Source of the DNA: Miltoncostaea sp963703045
GTDB lineage: Bacteria; Actinomycetota; Thermoleophilia; Miltoncostaeales; Miltoncostaeaceae
Assembly (NCBI GenBank): GCA_963703045.1
Contig: OY969782.1
Span: 2,480,001-2,544,000, forward strand
Length of the DNA stretch: 64,000 nt
Reading direction: 5' to 3'
Shown here: piece after piece, positions 15,553-24,999 of the stretch
Layout of the letters: each line of letters starts with the position of its first letter
Position numbering within the stretch: the first letter of the stretch is position 1
Position numbers and translations under genes: made by a program
Notes under the pieces: model-generated
What the model saw: only the letters and a program-made list of their open reading frames with translations
What the model was told of the DNA's origin: nothing
The model's database searches: none

Positions 15553-17199
15553 ATGGCAAAGCTGCTCAAGTTCAACGAGGACGCCCGCCGGGCCCTCGAG
15601 CGCGGGGTCAACACCCTCGCCGACGCGGTCAAGGTGACCCTCGGCCCCAAGGGCCGCTACGTGGTGCTCGACAAGAAGTTCGGTGCTCCCACGATCACCA
15701 ACGACGGCGTCACCATCGCCCGTGAGATCGAGGTCGAGGACGTCTTCGAGAACCAGGGCGCACAGCTCGTGCGCGAGGTCGCCACGGCCACCAACGACGT
15801 GGCCGGCGACGGCACCACCACCGCCACCGTGCTGGCCCAGGCGATCGTGCGCGAGGGCCTCAAGAACGTGGCCGCCGGCGCCAACCCGATGGGCCTCAAG
15901 CGCGGCATCGAGGCCGCCGTCGAGCGCGTCGTGGCCGAGATCGCCAAGCAGTCCAAGGAGGTCTCGGGCAAGGAGGACATCGCCCGGGTGGCCGCCATCT
16001 CCAGCCGCGACCGCGCGATCGGCGATGTCATCTCCGACGCCATCGAGAAGGTCGGCAAGGACGGCGTGGTCAACGTCGAGGAGGGCCAGACCTTCGGCAT
16101 GGACCTCGAGTTCACCGAGGGCATGCAGTTCGACCGCGGCTACATGAGCCCCTACATGGTCACCGACCAGGACCGCATGGAGGCCGTCCTCGATGACCCC
16201 TTCCTGCTGGTGCACGGGGGCAAGATCTCCAGCGTCCAGGACATCCTGCCGCTGCTCGAGCAGGTCATCGGCCAGGGCCGGCCGCTGCTGATCATCGCCG
16301 AGGACGTCGAGGGCGAGGCCCTGGCGACCCTGATCGTGAACAAGCTGCGCGGCACCTTCACCGGCATCGCCGTCAAGGCGCCGGGCTTCGGTGACCGGCG
16401 CAAGCGCATGCTCGAGGACATCGCCATCCTCACCGGCGGCGAGGTGATCGCCGAGGAGATGGGCCTCAAGCTGGCCAACACCCAGGTCGCCCAGCTCGGG
16501 CGGGCCCGCCGGGTGGTCATCTCCAAGGACGCCACCACCATCATCGACGGTGCCGGCGACTCCGAGGAGATCAAGGGCCGCATCAAGCAGATCAAGGCCG
16601 AGATCGACAACACCGACTCGGACTTCGACCGCGAGAAGCTCCAGGAGCGCCTGGCCAAGCTGGCCGGTGGCGTGGCCGTGGTCAAGGTGGGCGCCGCCAC
16701 CGAGACCGAGATGAAGGAGAAGAAGCACCGCGTCGAGGACGCCCTGCAGGCGACGCGCGCCGCCCTCGAGGAGGGCGTCGTGCCCGGTGGCGGGGTGGTG
16801 CTGGTCAACTCGATCAAGGCCCTGGATGGCCTCGAGCTGACCGGCGACGAGCAGACCGGCGCCAACATCGTGCGCCGGGCGCTCGAGGAGCCCCTGCGCC
16901 AGCTGGCCGAGAACGCCGGCCTCGAGGGCTCGGTGGTCGTCGGCGAGGTCAAGGGCCGCAAGCCCGGCATCGGCCTCAACGTCGACACCGGCGAGTACGT
17001 CGACCTGGTCAAGGCCGGCATCATCGACCCGGCCATGGTCACCCGCTCGGCCCTCCAGAACGCCGCCTCGATCGCGAAGAACATCATCACGACCGAGTGC
17101 GTCGTCGCCGACAAGCCCGAGGAGGGCGGCGGTGGCGGCGGCGGCATGGGCATGTCCCCCAACATGGGCGGCATGGGCATGGGCGGCGGCATGATGTAG
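15553..17199 (+). CDS. groEL: Chaperonin GroEL
   Basis: 548-residue 60-kDa chaperonin, complete. Conserved DGTTTATVLAQAIVREGLKNV, TLGPKGRYVVLDKKFGAP, and the GGM-rich tail ending in GMGMGGGMM typical of the folding-active paralogue. AAGGAG lies 11 nt before the ATG. Co-transcribed with groES. Confidence 0.97.
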   Translation: MAKLLKFNEDARRALERGVNTLADAVKVTLGPKGRYVVLDKKFGAPTITNDGVTIAREIEVEDVFENQGAQLVREVATATNDVAGDGTTTATVLAQAIVREGLKNVAAGANPMGLKRGIEAAVERVVAEIAKQSKEVSGKEDIARVAAISSRDRAIGDVISDAIEKVGKDGVVNVEEGQTFGMDLEFTEGMQFDRGYMSPYMVTDQDRMEAVLDDPFLLVHGGKISSVQDILPLLEQVIGQGRPLLIIAEDVEGEALATLIVNKLRGTFTGIAVKAPGFGDRRKRMLEDIAILTGGEVIAEEMGLKLANTQVAQLGRARRVVISKDATTIIDGAGDSEEIKGRIKQIKAEIDNTDSDFDREKLQERLAKLAGGVAVVKVGAATETEMKEKKHRVEDALQATRAALEEGVVPGGGVVLVNSIKALDGLELTGDEQTGANIVRRALEEPLRQLAENAGLEGSVVVGEVKGRKPGIGLNVDTGEYVDLVKAGIIDPAMVTRSALQNAASIAKNIITTECVVADKPEEGGGGGGGMGMSPNMGGMGMGGGMM

Positions 17200-17205
17200 A
17201 CGGCC

Positions 17206-17221
17206 GGGCCCCTCGGGGCCC
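17206..17221. terminator. Short palindromic hairpin after groEL
   Basis: 7-bp stem (17206-17212 with 17215-17221), 6 bp after the groEL stop; first of two consecutive hairpins. Confidence 0.4.
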
Positions 17222-17236
17222 TGTCGGGATGTTCCG

Positions 17237-17269
17237 CCACGGGCGGGGCCGTCATGGCCCCGCCCGTGG
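17237..17269. terminator. Strong groESL terminator hairpin
   Basis: Perfect 14-bp stem (17237-17250 with 17256-17269) with a 5-nt loop, 37 bp after groEL. The longest perfect hairpin I found in the window. Confidence 0.65.
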
Positions 17270-17477
17270 TCCGTTCCGGGCCCGCAGCGGAGCGCCGGGC
17301 GCCCGGGGCCGCCGCGATCCGGCGTCGTCGAACCTCCGGCGGGACGTCGTCATGTCCACGGGGGGTCTCTCCCGGACCCGCACGGCGGGATCGGCGCCAC
17401 CGGCCGTGGGCCGGACCGACGGTGAGGCGAGCGGGGCTACTCCCCTCTGATCGTCCGCATCAGGATCTCCCCGAACC
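17270..17477. other. Intergenic region, nothing recognised
   Basis: About 208 bp between the groESL terminator and the convergent YciI-like gene. No tRNA-like cloverleaf, repeat or credible short gene seen on either strand. Confidence 0.4.
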
Positions 17478-17771
17478 TCACGGCGAGGGGCGCAGCCTGT
17501 CCTCCATGCCCTCGACGACCCGGGCGGGCTGGAACTCGCGCACCTCGTACTCGGCGGCCCCCGAGACGTGGAAGGGGTCCTCGGCGATCATCGCCCGGAT
17601 CTCCTCGGCGTCGCCGACCGCCAGGATCATGCCGCCGATCAGCGGCACCTCGCGCGCGGTCATGAGGATGCGCCCGGCCTCCTGGTGGCGGGCGATCCAC
17701 GCCTTGTGGTCGTCGAGCATGCGGTCGACCTCCTCGGCCGGCCGGGTGTAGCGCGCGAGCAGTACGAACAC
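17478..17771 (-). CDS. YciI family protein
   Basis: 97-residue YCII-related ferredoxin-like-fold protein: VFVLLARYTRPAEEVD, HKAWIARHQEAGRIL, PLIGGMILAVGDAEEIRAMIAEDPF. The family includes enzymes with a conserved His-Asp dyad of uncertain function. GTG 17771 has GGGGAGG 5 nt upstream; a GTG at 17789 overlapping the preceding stop (GTGA) is the alternative, adding six residues. Last gene of the minus-strand cluster. Confidence 0.8.
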   Translation of the reverse strand: MFVLLARYTRPAEEVDRMLDDHKAWIARHQEAGRILMTAREVPLIGGMILAVGDAEEIRAMIAEDPFHVSGAAEYEVREFQPARVVEGMEDRLRPSP

Positions 17772-17785
17772 GGTGTCCTCCCCGT

Positions 17786-18253
17786 TCACGGGATCGGCTC
17801 CCACACGACCTCGGCGACGTCGATGACGAAGTCGATCGCCCCGCCGACCACGGCCCGGGGACCCCCCGAGTCGTCGCGCGGGCGGATCTCGCCCGTGCCC
17901 ACGCAGACGACGTCGTTCAGCCAGGCGTATCGCTCGTCGCCGCAGACGTGGGTGGCGGCGATCACGATCTGGCGGCGCTCGGGCGGATAGGGCCGCGCGA
18001 AGCCGCGCCAGTCGAAGATGATGGTCGCCCCGTCGTCGGTGTCGATGGCGCCCTGGATGTCGGGGAGGGCCGTGCGATCGACCCGCGAGCGGGGATGGTT
18101 GGCGCCCTGCAGGCGCCCGCCGAGGCGGCCCTCGACGGTGCCCTCGGCGACGAAGAAGTAGTGGCCCTCGCTGCCGGCGTCGCCCTCGAGGGTCGTTCCG
18201 CGGCCCCCGTCGGGGTACCGGAAGACCGCCCGGTAGAGGGGCTCGAGTCGCAT
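17786..18253 (-). CDS. DUF3237-like protein
   Basis: 155-residue protein with LEPLYRAVFRYP at the start, GRLGGRLQGANHPRSR, DIQGAIDTDDGATIIFDWRG, and RQIVIAATHVCGDERYAWLND, a layout I associate with the DUF3237 beta-barrel family of unknown function. ATG start, with a promoter hexamer six bases upstream, so it can be transcribed independently of heliorhodopsin. Downstream YciI gene is probably co-transcribed. Confidence 0.65.
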   Translation of the reverse strand: MRLEPLYRAVFRYPDGGRGTTLEGDAGSEGHYFFVAEGTVEGRLGGRLQGANHPRSRVDRTALPDIQGAIDTDDGATIIFDWRGFARPYPPERRQIVIAATHVCGDERYAWLNDVVCVGTGEIRPRDDSGGPRAVVGGAIDFVIDVAEVVWEPIP

Positions 18254-18259
18254 GACGCA

Positions 18260-18265
18260 AGGCTA
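18260..18265 (-). promoter_or_regulatory. -10-like hexamer TAGCCT, leaderless
   Basis: Minus strand, ends 6 nt before the ATG at 18253. Confidence 0.45.
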
Positions 18266-18328
18266 CCGGGAGATCGTGGCCGCCGCGCCGCGTCGCGGTG
18301 GACGGCGGCGCGCCGGCGGCCCGCGGGG

Positions 18329-19078
18329 TCAGGTGGCCAGGGTGCTCCCGAAGATCTGCCACGCGAGCGCCGACTTGGCGGCGAGGCTGAGGACGATGTA
18401 GGCCGTCTCGCCGAAGAGGTAGTCGCGCCACGGCCCGACCCGCCGGTACTGCAGCGCCATGTTCACGGCGAAGCTGTTGAAGAGCACGAACAGCGACACG
18501 AAGATGATGTAGACGAAGGTGGGCGCGCCGTCTCCGCCGAACAGGTAGGTGCCGATGGCGATCCAGGGCACGGCGCCGGCCACGCAGCCGACCCAGAAGG
18601 CCGACCAGTCGGCTCGGCCGGCGGCCTGCTGACGCTCCATCAGCAGGCCGCAGAGGATCATGACGGCGTTGACCCCGAAGATCGCGATCAGGGCGGCGGC
18701 GTCGGAGATGCCGGTCAGCATCGCGATGAGCACCACCATCAGCGAGGCGCTGACCGAGTACTCGAGCCAGCGCGCCACGTTGCGCCCGCGGCGCAGGTTG
18801 GCCTCGTACCAGCGGTTGACGCCCGGGGCCGCGACGAGCAGGTGATCGGCGGCCGCGAGGAACAGGAACGCCGCGATGACCGGGCCGTAGCGGATGTCGG
18901 TCAGCGACTCGAGCTCGGGCGCCCCCTGCCCCGGCGGGCCCGAGAGGAACGTGGCCGTCACCGGGGTCGCGAAGTCGTTCGCCAGGGCGAGGATCAGCAG
19001 GCCCTGCAGCAGGTGGACCACGCCCACCGCGACGTTGAACACGCGCAGCCGGCGCATGCGGGCGGGGGTCGCGGTCAC
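18329..19078 (-). CDS. Heliorhodopsin
   Basis: 249-residue seven-helix retinal protein of the heliorhodopsin (HeR) family, which has inverted membrane topology relative to type-1 rhodopsins and does not pump ions strongly. Family residues line up well: His22 and His79, counterion Glu106 in WLEYSVSASLM, and the retinal Schiff-base Lys235 in SLAAKSALAW near the C-terminus, followed by QIFG. The segment FNSFAVNMALQYRRVGPW is also typical. GTG start with TAGTCT 7 nt upstream. Flanked by zwf and a DUF3237-like gene; no carotenoid or retinal-cleavage gene is in the window. The light-dependent role is unknown. Confidence 0.93.
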   Translation of the reverse strand: MTATPARMRRLRVFNVAVGVVHLLQGLLILALANDFATPVTATFLSGPPGQGAPELESLTDIRYGPVIAAFLFLAAADHLLVAAPGVNRWYEANLRRGRNVARWLEYSVSASLMVVLIAMLTGISDAAALIAIFGVNAVMILCGLLMERQQAAGRADWSAFWVGCVAGAVPWIAIGTYLFGGDGAPTFVYIIFVSLFVLFNSFAVNMALQYRRVGPWRDYLFGETAYIVLSLAAKSALAWQIFGSTLAT

Positions 19079-19085
19079 GGGTCCG

Positions 19086-19091
19086 AGACTA
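19086..19091 (-). promoter_or_regulatory. -10-like hexamer TAGTCT, leaderless heliorhodopsin start
   Basis: Minus strand, ends 7 nt before the GTG at 19078; indicates heliorhodopsin has its own promoter. Confidence 0.5.
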
Positions 19092-19135
19092 GCGGGGGCC
19101 GCGGCCCCGGGGTCGCAGGGCCGTTCCGGCCCGGC

Positions 19136-20512
19136 TCACCCGCCCGCGCGGCCGGTCGGGCCGCGCGAGCCGGCGGGGTACTCGAGCAGGGGCGGCGATC
19201 CGGAGGCCCAGGTGCGCAGGATGGGGTCGATGATGCGCCAGCACTCCTCCGCCTCGTCGCCGCGAATCGACAGGGTCGGATCGCCCTCGAGCACGTCGAG
19301 GATGACGCGGCCGTATGCCGAGAGCTCCTGCGGGGCGAGGGTGGCCTCCACCGTGACCGGCTCGAGGGTGAAGGGCTCGCCCTGGCCGTTGATGCTCATC
19401 GAGAGCTCGAGCCGATCCGGCCGGAAGCCGAGGCGCAGCACGTTCGGCTCCGGGTGGCCGCCCTGCCCGAAGGCGAGGTGCGGGACCGGCCGGAACCGGA
19501 TCGCGACCTGCTCGTCGACGGTCCCGAGGGCCTTGCCGCTGCGCAGGGTGAACGGCACCCCCGCCCAGCGCCAGTTGTCGATCCACAGGGTGACCGAGGC
19601 GAAGGTCTCGGTGCCGCGCGACGGATCGACGCCGTCCTCGGCGATGTAGTCGGGCACCGGCCCGCCCGCGGCTCGGCCGGCGGTGTACCGGGCCCGCACG
19701 GTCTCGTCGGCGACCGACGCCGGGTCGGGCGTGCGGATGGCGCGCAGCAGGTCGACCTTGCGGTCGCGCAGGTCGCGCTCGTGCATCGTGGGCGGCGGCT
19801 CCATGGCGACGAGCGCCATCACCTGCAGCAGGTGGTTCTGCACCATGTCGCGCAACGCCCCGCTGCGGTCGTAGTAGCCGGCGCGACCCTCGAGCGCGAG
19901 GGTCTCGTCCCACACCACGTCGACGCGCTCGATGTGCTCGCGGTTCCAGATCGGCTCGAACAGCCGGTTCGCGAAGCGCAGGCCGAGCACGTTCTGCACC
20001 GTCTGCTTGCCGAGGAAGTGGTCGACCCGGTGGATCGCGTCCTCGGGCAGCACGGTCCGCAAGAGCGCGTTGAGGGTCCGCGCCGACTCGAGGTCCTGGC
20101 CGAACGGCTTCTCGATCACCAGCCGGCTGCCCTCGGGCAGGCCGGCGGCGGCCGCGGCGCGGATCGCGGGTTCGAAGACCTGGGGGGGAAGCGCGAGGTA
20201 CAGCACGACCGGCCCCCCGCCGGCGGCGGCCAGGGCGGCCCGCACGTCGTCGGCGTCGCCCGCGTCGCCGCGCAGGTACGTGCAGGCGTCGGCCAGGTCG
20301 CCGGCGGCGTCCGCCGCCCCCGCCTCTCCGTGCAGACCCACCGCCGCGCGCACGTGGGCGCGGAAGCCGTCGTCGTCGAGTGGCGCCCGGTCGACCGCGA
20401 CGATCTGGAGGTCGGCGAGCAGCCCGCGCCCGCGCAGGCCCGCGAGGGCGGGCAGCAGCAGCCGCGCGGCCAGGTCGCCGCCCGCCCCGAGGACGATGAG
20501 GTTCGTGATCAC
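19136..20512 (-). CDS. zwf: Glucose-6-phosphate dehydrogenase
   Basis: 458-residue NADP(+)-dependent enzyme making 6-phosphogluconolactone, first step of the oxidative pentose phosphate pathway. Nucleotide-binding LGAGGDLAARLLLPAL (GxxGDLA), substrate motif VIEKPFGQDL and active-site RVDHFLGKQTVQN are present. Slightly shorter than the usual 470-510. GTG start with TATCCT 8 nt upstream. Sits between the MscS gene and heliorhodopsin; no opcA, pgl or gnd nearby. Confidence 0.93.
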   Translation of the reverse strand: MITNLIVLGAGGDLAARLLLPALAGLRGRGLLADLQIVAVDRAPLDDDGFRAHVRAAVGLHGEAGAADAAGDLADACTYLRGDAGDADDVRAALAAAGGGPVVLYLALPPQVFEPAIRAAAAAGLPEGSRLVIEKPFGQDLESARTLNALLRTVLPEDAIHRVDHFLGKQTVQNVLGLRFANRLFEPIWNREHIERVDVVWDETLALEGRAGYYDRSGALRDMVQNHLLQVMALVAMEPPPTMHERDLRDRKVDLLRAIRTPDPASVADETVRARYTAGRAAGGPVPDYIAEDGVDPSRGTETFASVTLWIDNWRWAGVPFTLRSGKALGTVDEQVAIRFRPVPHLAFGQGGHPEPNVLRLGFRPDRLELSMSINGQGEPFTLEPVTVEATLAPQELSAYGRVILDVLEGDPTLSIRGDEAEECWRIIDPILRTWASGSPPLLEYPAGSRGPTGRAGG

Positions 20513-20520
20513 GGTGGGGA

Positions 20521-20526
20521 AGGATA
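20521..20526 (-). promoter_or_regulatory. -10-like hexamer TATCCT, leaderless zwf start
   Basis: Minus strand, about 8 nt before the zwf GTG. Confidence 0.45.
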
Positions 20527-20594
20527 TGCCCCGGCCCCCCGGACGGAGGCCCCGACGGCCGCCACGCCCTCGCGGGGAGGGGCGTCCGCCGCCG

Positions 20595-21569
20595 CTAGGG
20601 GTCGTCGGGCCGCTCGATCCTGAGCGGCGGCAGGCTGCCGATCTCGTACGTGGTCGGCGCGATCCGGATGCGCGCGGCCTCGAGCCCCGCCAGGACGTCC
20701 CGGCTGATGCGGTCCTTGATCGGGCGCACGCCGCGCTCGGGCACGAGGAACCGCAGCGACAGTTCGAGCCAGCGGTCGGTGATGCGCAGGTAGACCGCCG
20801 GCTCCAGCTCGGCCGGGGGGATCCCGTAACGCGTCCGTGCCCGCGAGAGCACCGCGGGGTCGATCGTGGACGGGTTGACCGCGTGGCGCGCACCCGCCTC
20901 CTGCAGGACCGCACCGGCGCGATCCCGGTCGGCGTCGTGCGCGATCGGGATCGTGATCTCCTCCCACAGGTACGGGAAGTCGCGGGTGTAGTTGTAGACC
21001 GGCTCGCTGAAGATCACGCCGTTGCTGACCGTGACGACGCGGCCCGTGTGCTGGCGGCTGTGCACCCAGACGGCCGGGTCGGCGTTCTGCACCGCGGGCG
21101 GCTGTCCCATCTCGAGGATCGTCGTCTTGATGAAGCCGAGCGCCACGACGTCGCCGCGCACCCCGCCCAGCGTGATGCGGTCGCCGACGGTGAACATGTC
21201 GCCGCGCAGGATCACGAAGTAGGCGGCCAGGGCGGTGATCACCTGCGAGAGGGCGAAGGCCAGTCCGGCGCTCAGCAGGCCCACCCCGGTCGTCAGGTCG
21301 GTGCCCGGCGTCACCCAGATCGAGAAGATCCCGATGATCAGCACGACCGCGGCGGCGAGCTGCACGCCCTGACGCGACCAGAAGCGGCGTGCCCGTCCGC
21401 GCCGTCCCGGGATGCGCCGCACCGCGGCCAGCGCGAGCAGGCGCAGGCCGTAGACGATCGCGACGAGGCCGAGCGTCAGCAGCAGCTTGACGCCCGTCCG
21501 CTCGCTCACCCCGATGAGGGTGACCCCGAAGATCTCCACGGCGGCGGGCGTGACGACGACCGCGATCAT
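20595..21569 (-). CDS. Small-conductance mechanosensitive channel (MscS family)
   Basis: 324-residue MscS-type channel, which opens on membrane tension to release solutes after osmotic downshift. Two or three N-terminal membrane spans, pore helix region GLAFALSQVITALAAYFVIL, then the beta-domain signature FTVGDRITLGGVRGDVVALG, FIKTTIL and VTVSNGVIFSEPVYNYT. C-terminal alpha/beta domain follows. The start overlaps the stop of the upstream small membrane protein (ATGA). Confidence 0.9.
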   Translation of the reverse strand: MIAVVVTPAAVEIFGVTLIGVSERTGVKLLLTLGLVAIVYGLRLLALAAVRRIPGRRGRARRFWSRQGVQLAAAVVLIIGIFSIWVTPGTDLTTGVGLLSAGLAFALSQVITALAAYFVILRGDMFTVGDRITLGGVRGDVVALGFIKTTILEMGQPPAVQNADPAVWVHSRQHTGRVVTVSNGVIFSEPVYNYTRDFPYLWEEITIPIAHDADRDRAGAVLQEAGARHAVNPSTIDPAVLSRARTRYGIPPAELEPAVYLRITDRWLELSLRFLVPERGVRPIKDRISRDVLAGLEAARIRIAPTTYEIGSLPPLRIERPDDP

Positions 21570-21907
21570 CGCCCGGGGTCCGGCGCGAGCGCCGCGGGCC
21601 CCGCCCGCCGGCGGGCGATGGCCGGCCACGTCAGCGCGACCAGTTGCAGGGCGGCGATGGCCCCGGCGAGGCCGGGCTGCCAGGAGGAGCGGCCGAGCAT
21701 GGCGAGGGCGAGGACCACGGTGAGCACCGAGCATGTCAGGGGTACCGGGCGACGGGGCGTCGCATCGGCGGCGATCGCCCCGGCGCCGACGACGATCGCG
21801 AGCAGGGCGGCGGGCATCGTGACGCCGAACGAGTCGGGCCGTCCCAGGACGAGCCCGGCCGTCGCCGCGGCGGCGCCGAGCACCAGCAGCACCCCGCGCA
21901 GGATCAT
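21566..21907 (-). CDS. Small integral membrane protein
   Basis: 113 residues with about three to four hydrophobic segments (VLLVLGAAAATAGLVLG, PAALLAIVVGAGAIAA, and two in the C-terminal half). No family recognised. Overlaps its neighbours by ATGA at both ends, so tightly coupled between the metallophosphoesterase and MscS; may act with the channel (inference). Confidence 0.65.
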   Translation of the reverse strand: MILRGVLLVLGAAAATAGLVLGRPDSFGVTMPAALLAIVVGAGAIAADATPRRPVPLTCSVLTVVLALAMLGRSSWQPGLAGAIAALQLVALTWPAIARRRAGPAALAPDPGR

Positions 21908-22974
21908 CCGCGGGCCCGGTCGAGCACGCGTCCGGTCAGGTCAACGAACGCGTACCGCACGTCGCCCTCGGCGATGTCGATCTGCAGGTGGCCGAAGTCG
22001 GTCAGCGACACCTCGGCGCCGGCCGTGCGGCGCGTGAACTCGTCGGCGCCGATCGGCCCGCCCCCCGTGCCCACGGTGAAGGCCCGCACCCCGTCGACCA
22101 TCCGGCGTTCGTAGCGGTGCAGGTGCCCCGAGATCACGGCGTCGACGCCGGCCGCGCGCGCCACCGGCAGCAGGGGGTCGCCGGGCTGGGGCGGCCGGTG
22201 GACGACGACGAAGCGATGGCGGAAGCCGGGTCGCGCGAGGGCCTCCCTCGCGAACCTCAACCCCCGGGCGTCGACCGTGTCACCGAGCACGACCGCCTGC
22301 ACGGGGCCGTGGCTCACCACGTACCGCCCGCCCGGCGGCAGGTCGAACGCCTCGCGGATCGACGCGTCGCCCGGGGGCAGCGCCTCGTGGTCGCCCAGCC
22401 CGACGTAGACGGGCGCGACCCGCATCACCTCGCGGAGCGGGCGGAAGACGTTGCGGTCGAGCACGATGCCCGCGGCGCTGATGTAGCTGTTGTCGCCGGC
22501 GGTGAGCACGAGATCGGGACGCGCGGCCGCGATCGTGCGCGCGACGGCCCACTGCGGGTCGCCGCCCTGTCCGTAGTCGGCGATCGCGGCGATGCGCACG
22601 GGGGCGTCGGGGTCGCGGGGCGCCGTGGCGAACGACCCCGAGGCGCGGCCCACGCCGTCGACGGACGCCGTCCAGACGTGGCGCGCCCCGGGCGCGAGGC
22701 CCTCGAGCACGCCGTCGCGCGCGGTCGTCTGGCGGCCGTCGGGGCCGACGGCGACGATCGTCACGTCGCCGGGGGCGGGGCCCCGCCAGCGCAGCTCGGC
22801 GTCGGTCTCGCCGACGCGCACCGGATAGGGCCCGCGCGTGAACGGGTCGCCGGACGGCCCGAGGAGGTAGATCCGCCAGTAGACCACCACCGCCGCGACG
22901 ACGAGCAGGGCCAGGGCGGCCAGCATCGCCACCCCGATCAGCGCGCGGCGCAGGCGCCGCTCGCGCGGGGTCAT
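21904..22974 (-). CDS. Membrane-anchored metallophosphoesterase
   Basis: 356-residue protein with an N-terminal membrane anchor (about residues 13-37), then a short beta-rich domain like that of purple acid phosphatases, and a calcineurin-like phosphoesterase domain. Metal motifs in order: ADYGQG, TAGDNSY, GLGDHEA (the GNHE motif here reads GDHE), VVVHRPP and GHLHRYERR. Probably extracytoplasmic phosphatase. Part of the GH15-to-MscS run. Confidence 0.82.
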   Translation of the reverse strand: MTPRERRLRRALIGVAMLAALALLVVAAVVVYWRIYLLGPSGDPFTRGPYPVRVGETDAELRWRGPAPGDVTIVAVGPDGRQTTARDGVLEGLAPGARHVWTASVDGVGRASGSFATAPRDPDAPVRIAAIADYGQGGDPQWAVARTIAAARPDLVLTAGDNSYISAAGIVLDRNVFRPLREVMRVAPVYVGLGDHEALPPGDASIREAFDLPPGGRYVVSHGPVQAVVLGDTVDARGLRFAREALARPGFRHRFVVVHRPPQPGDPLLPVARAAGVDAVISGHLHRYERRMVDGVRAFTVGTGGGPIGADEFTRRTAGAEVSLTDFGHLQIDIAEGDVRYAFVDLTGRVLDRARG

Positions 22975-22988
22975 CGCGGCGTCGCCGC

Positions 22989-24869
<1,881 letters not shown>

Positions 24870-24876
24870 CCCGACC

Positions 24877-24882
24877 ACTCTA
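24877..24882 (-). promoter_or_regulatory. -10-like hexamer TAGAGT, leaderless GH15 start
   Basis: Minus strand, ends 7 nt before the ATG at 24869. Confidence 0.45.
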
Positions 24883-24999
24883 GACGCGGCATCGTCAAGA
24901 GATCCCGGCACCCGGCCGATGAGATGACTGACCTCCCGCACGCGGAGGCGGCGGCGCCGACCGCGCGGAGCGCGGGATGCGGGGACGAGGGGAGCGCGG

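Noticed and set aside
17270..17477. T-loop-like segment suggesting a tRNA downstream of groEL
   Set aside because: No matching acceptor or anticodon stem can be formed around it.
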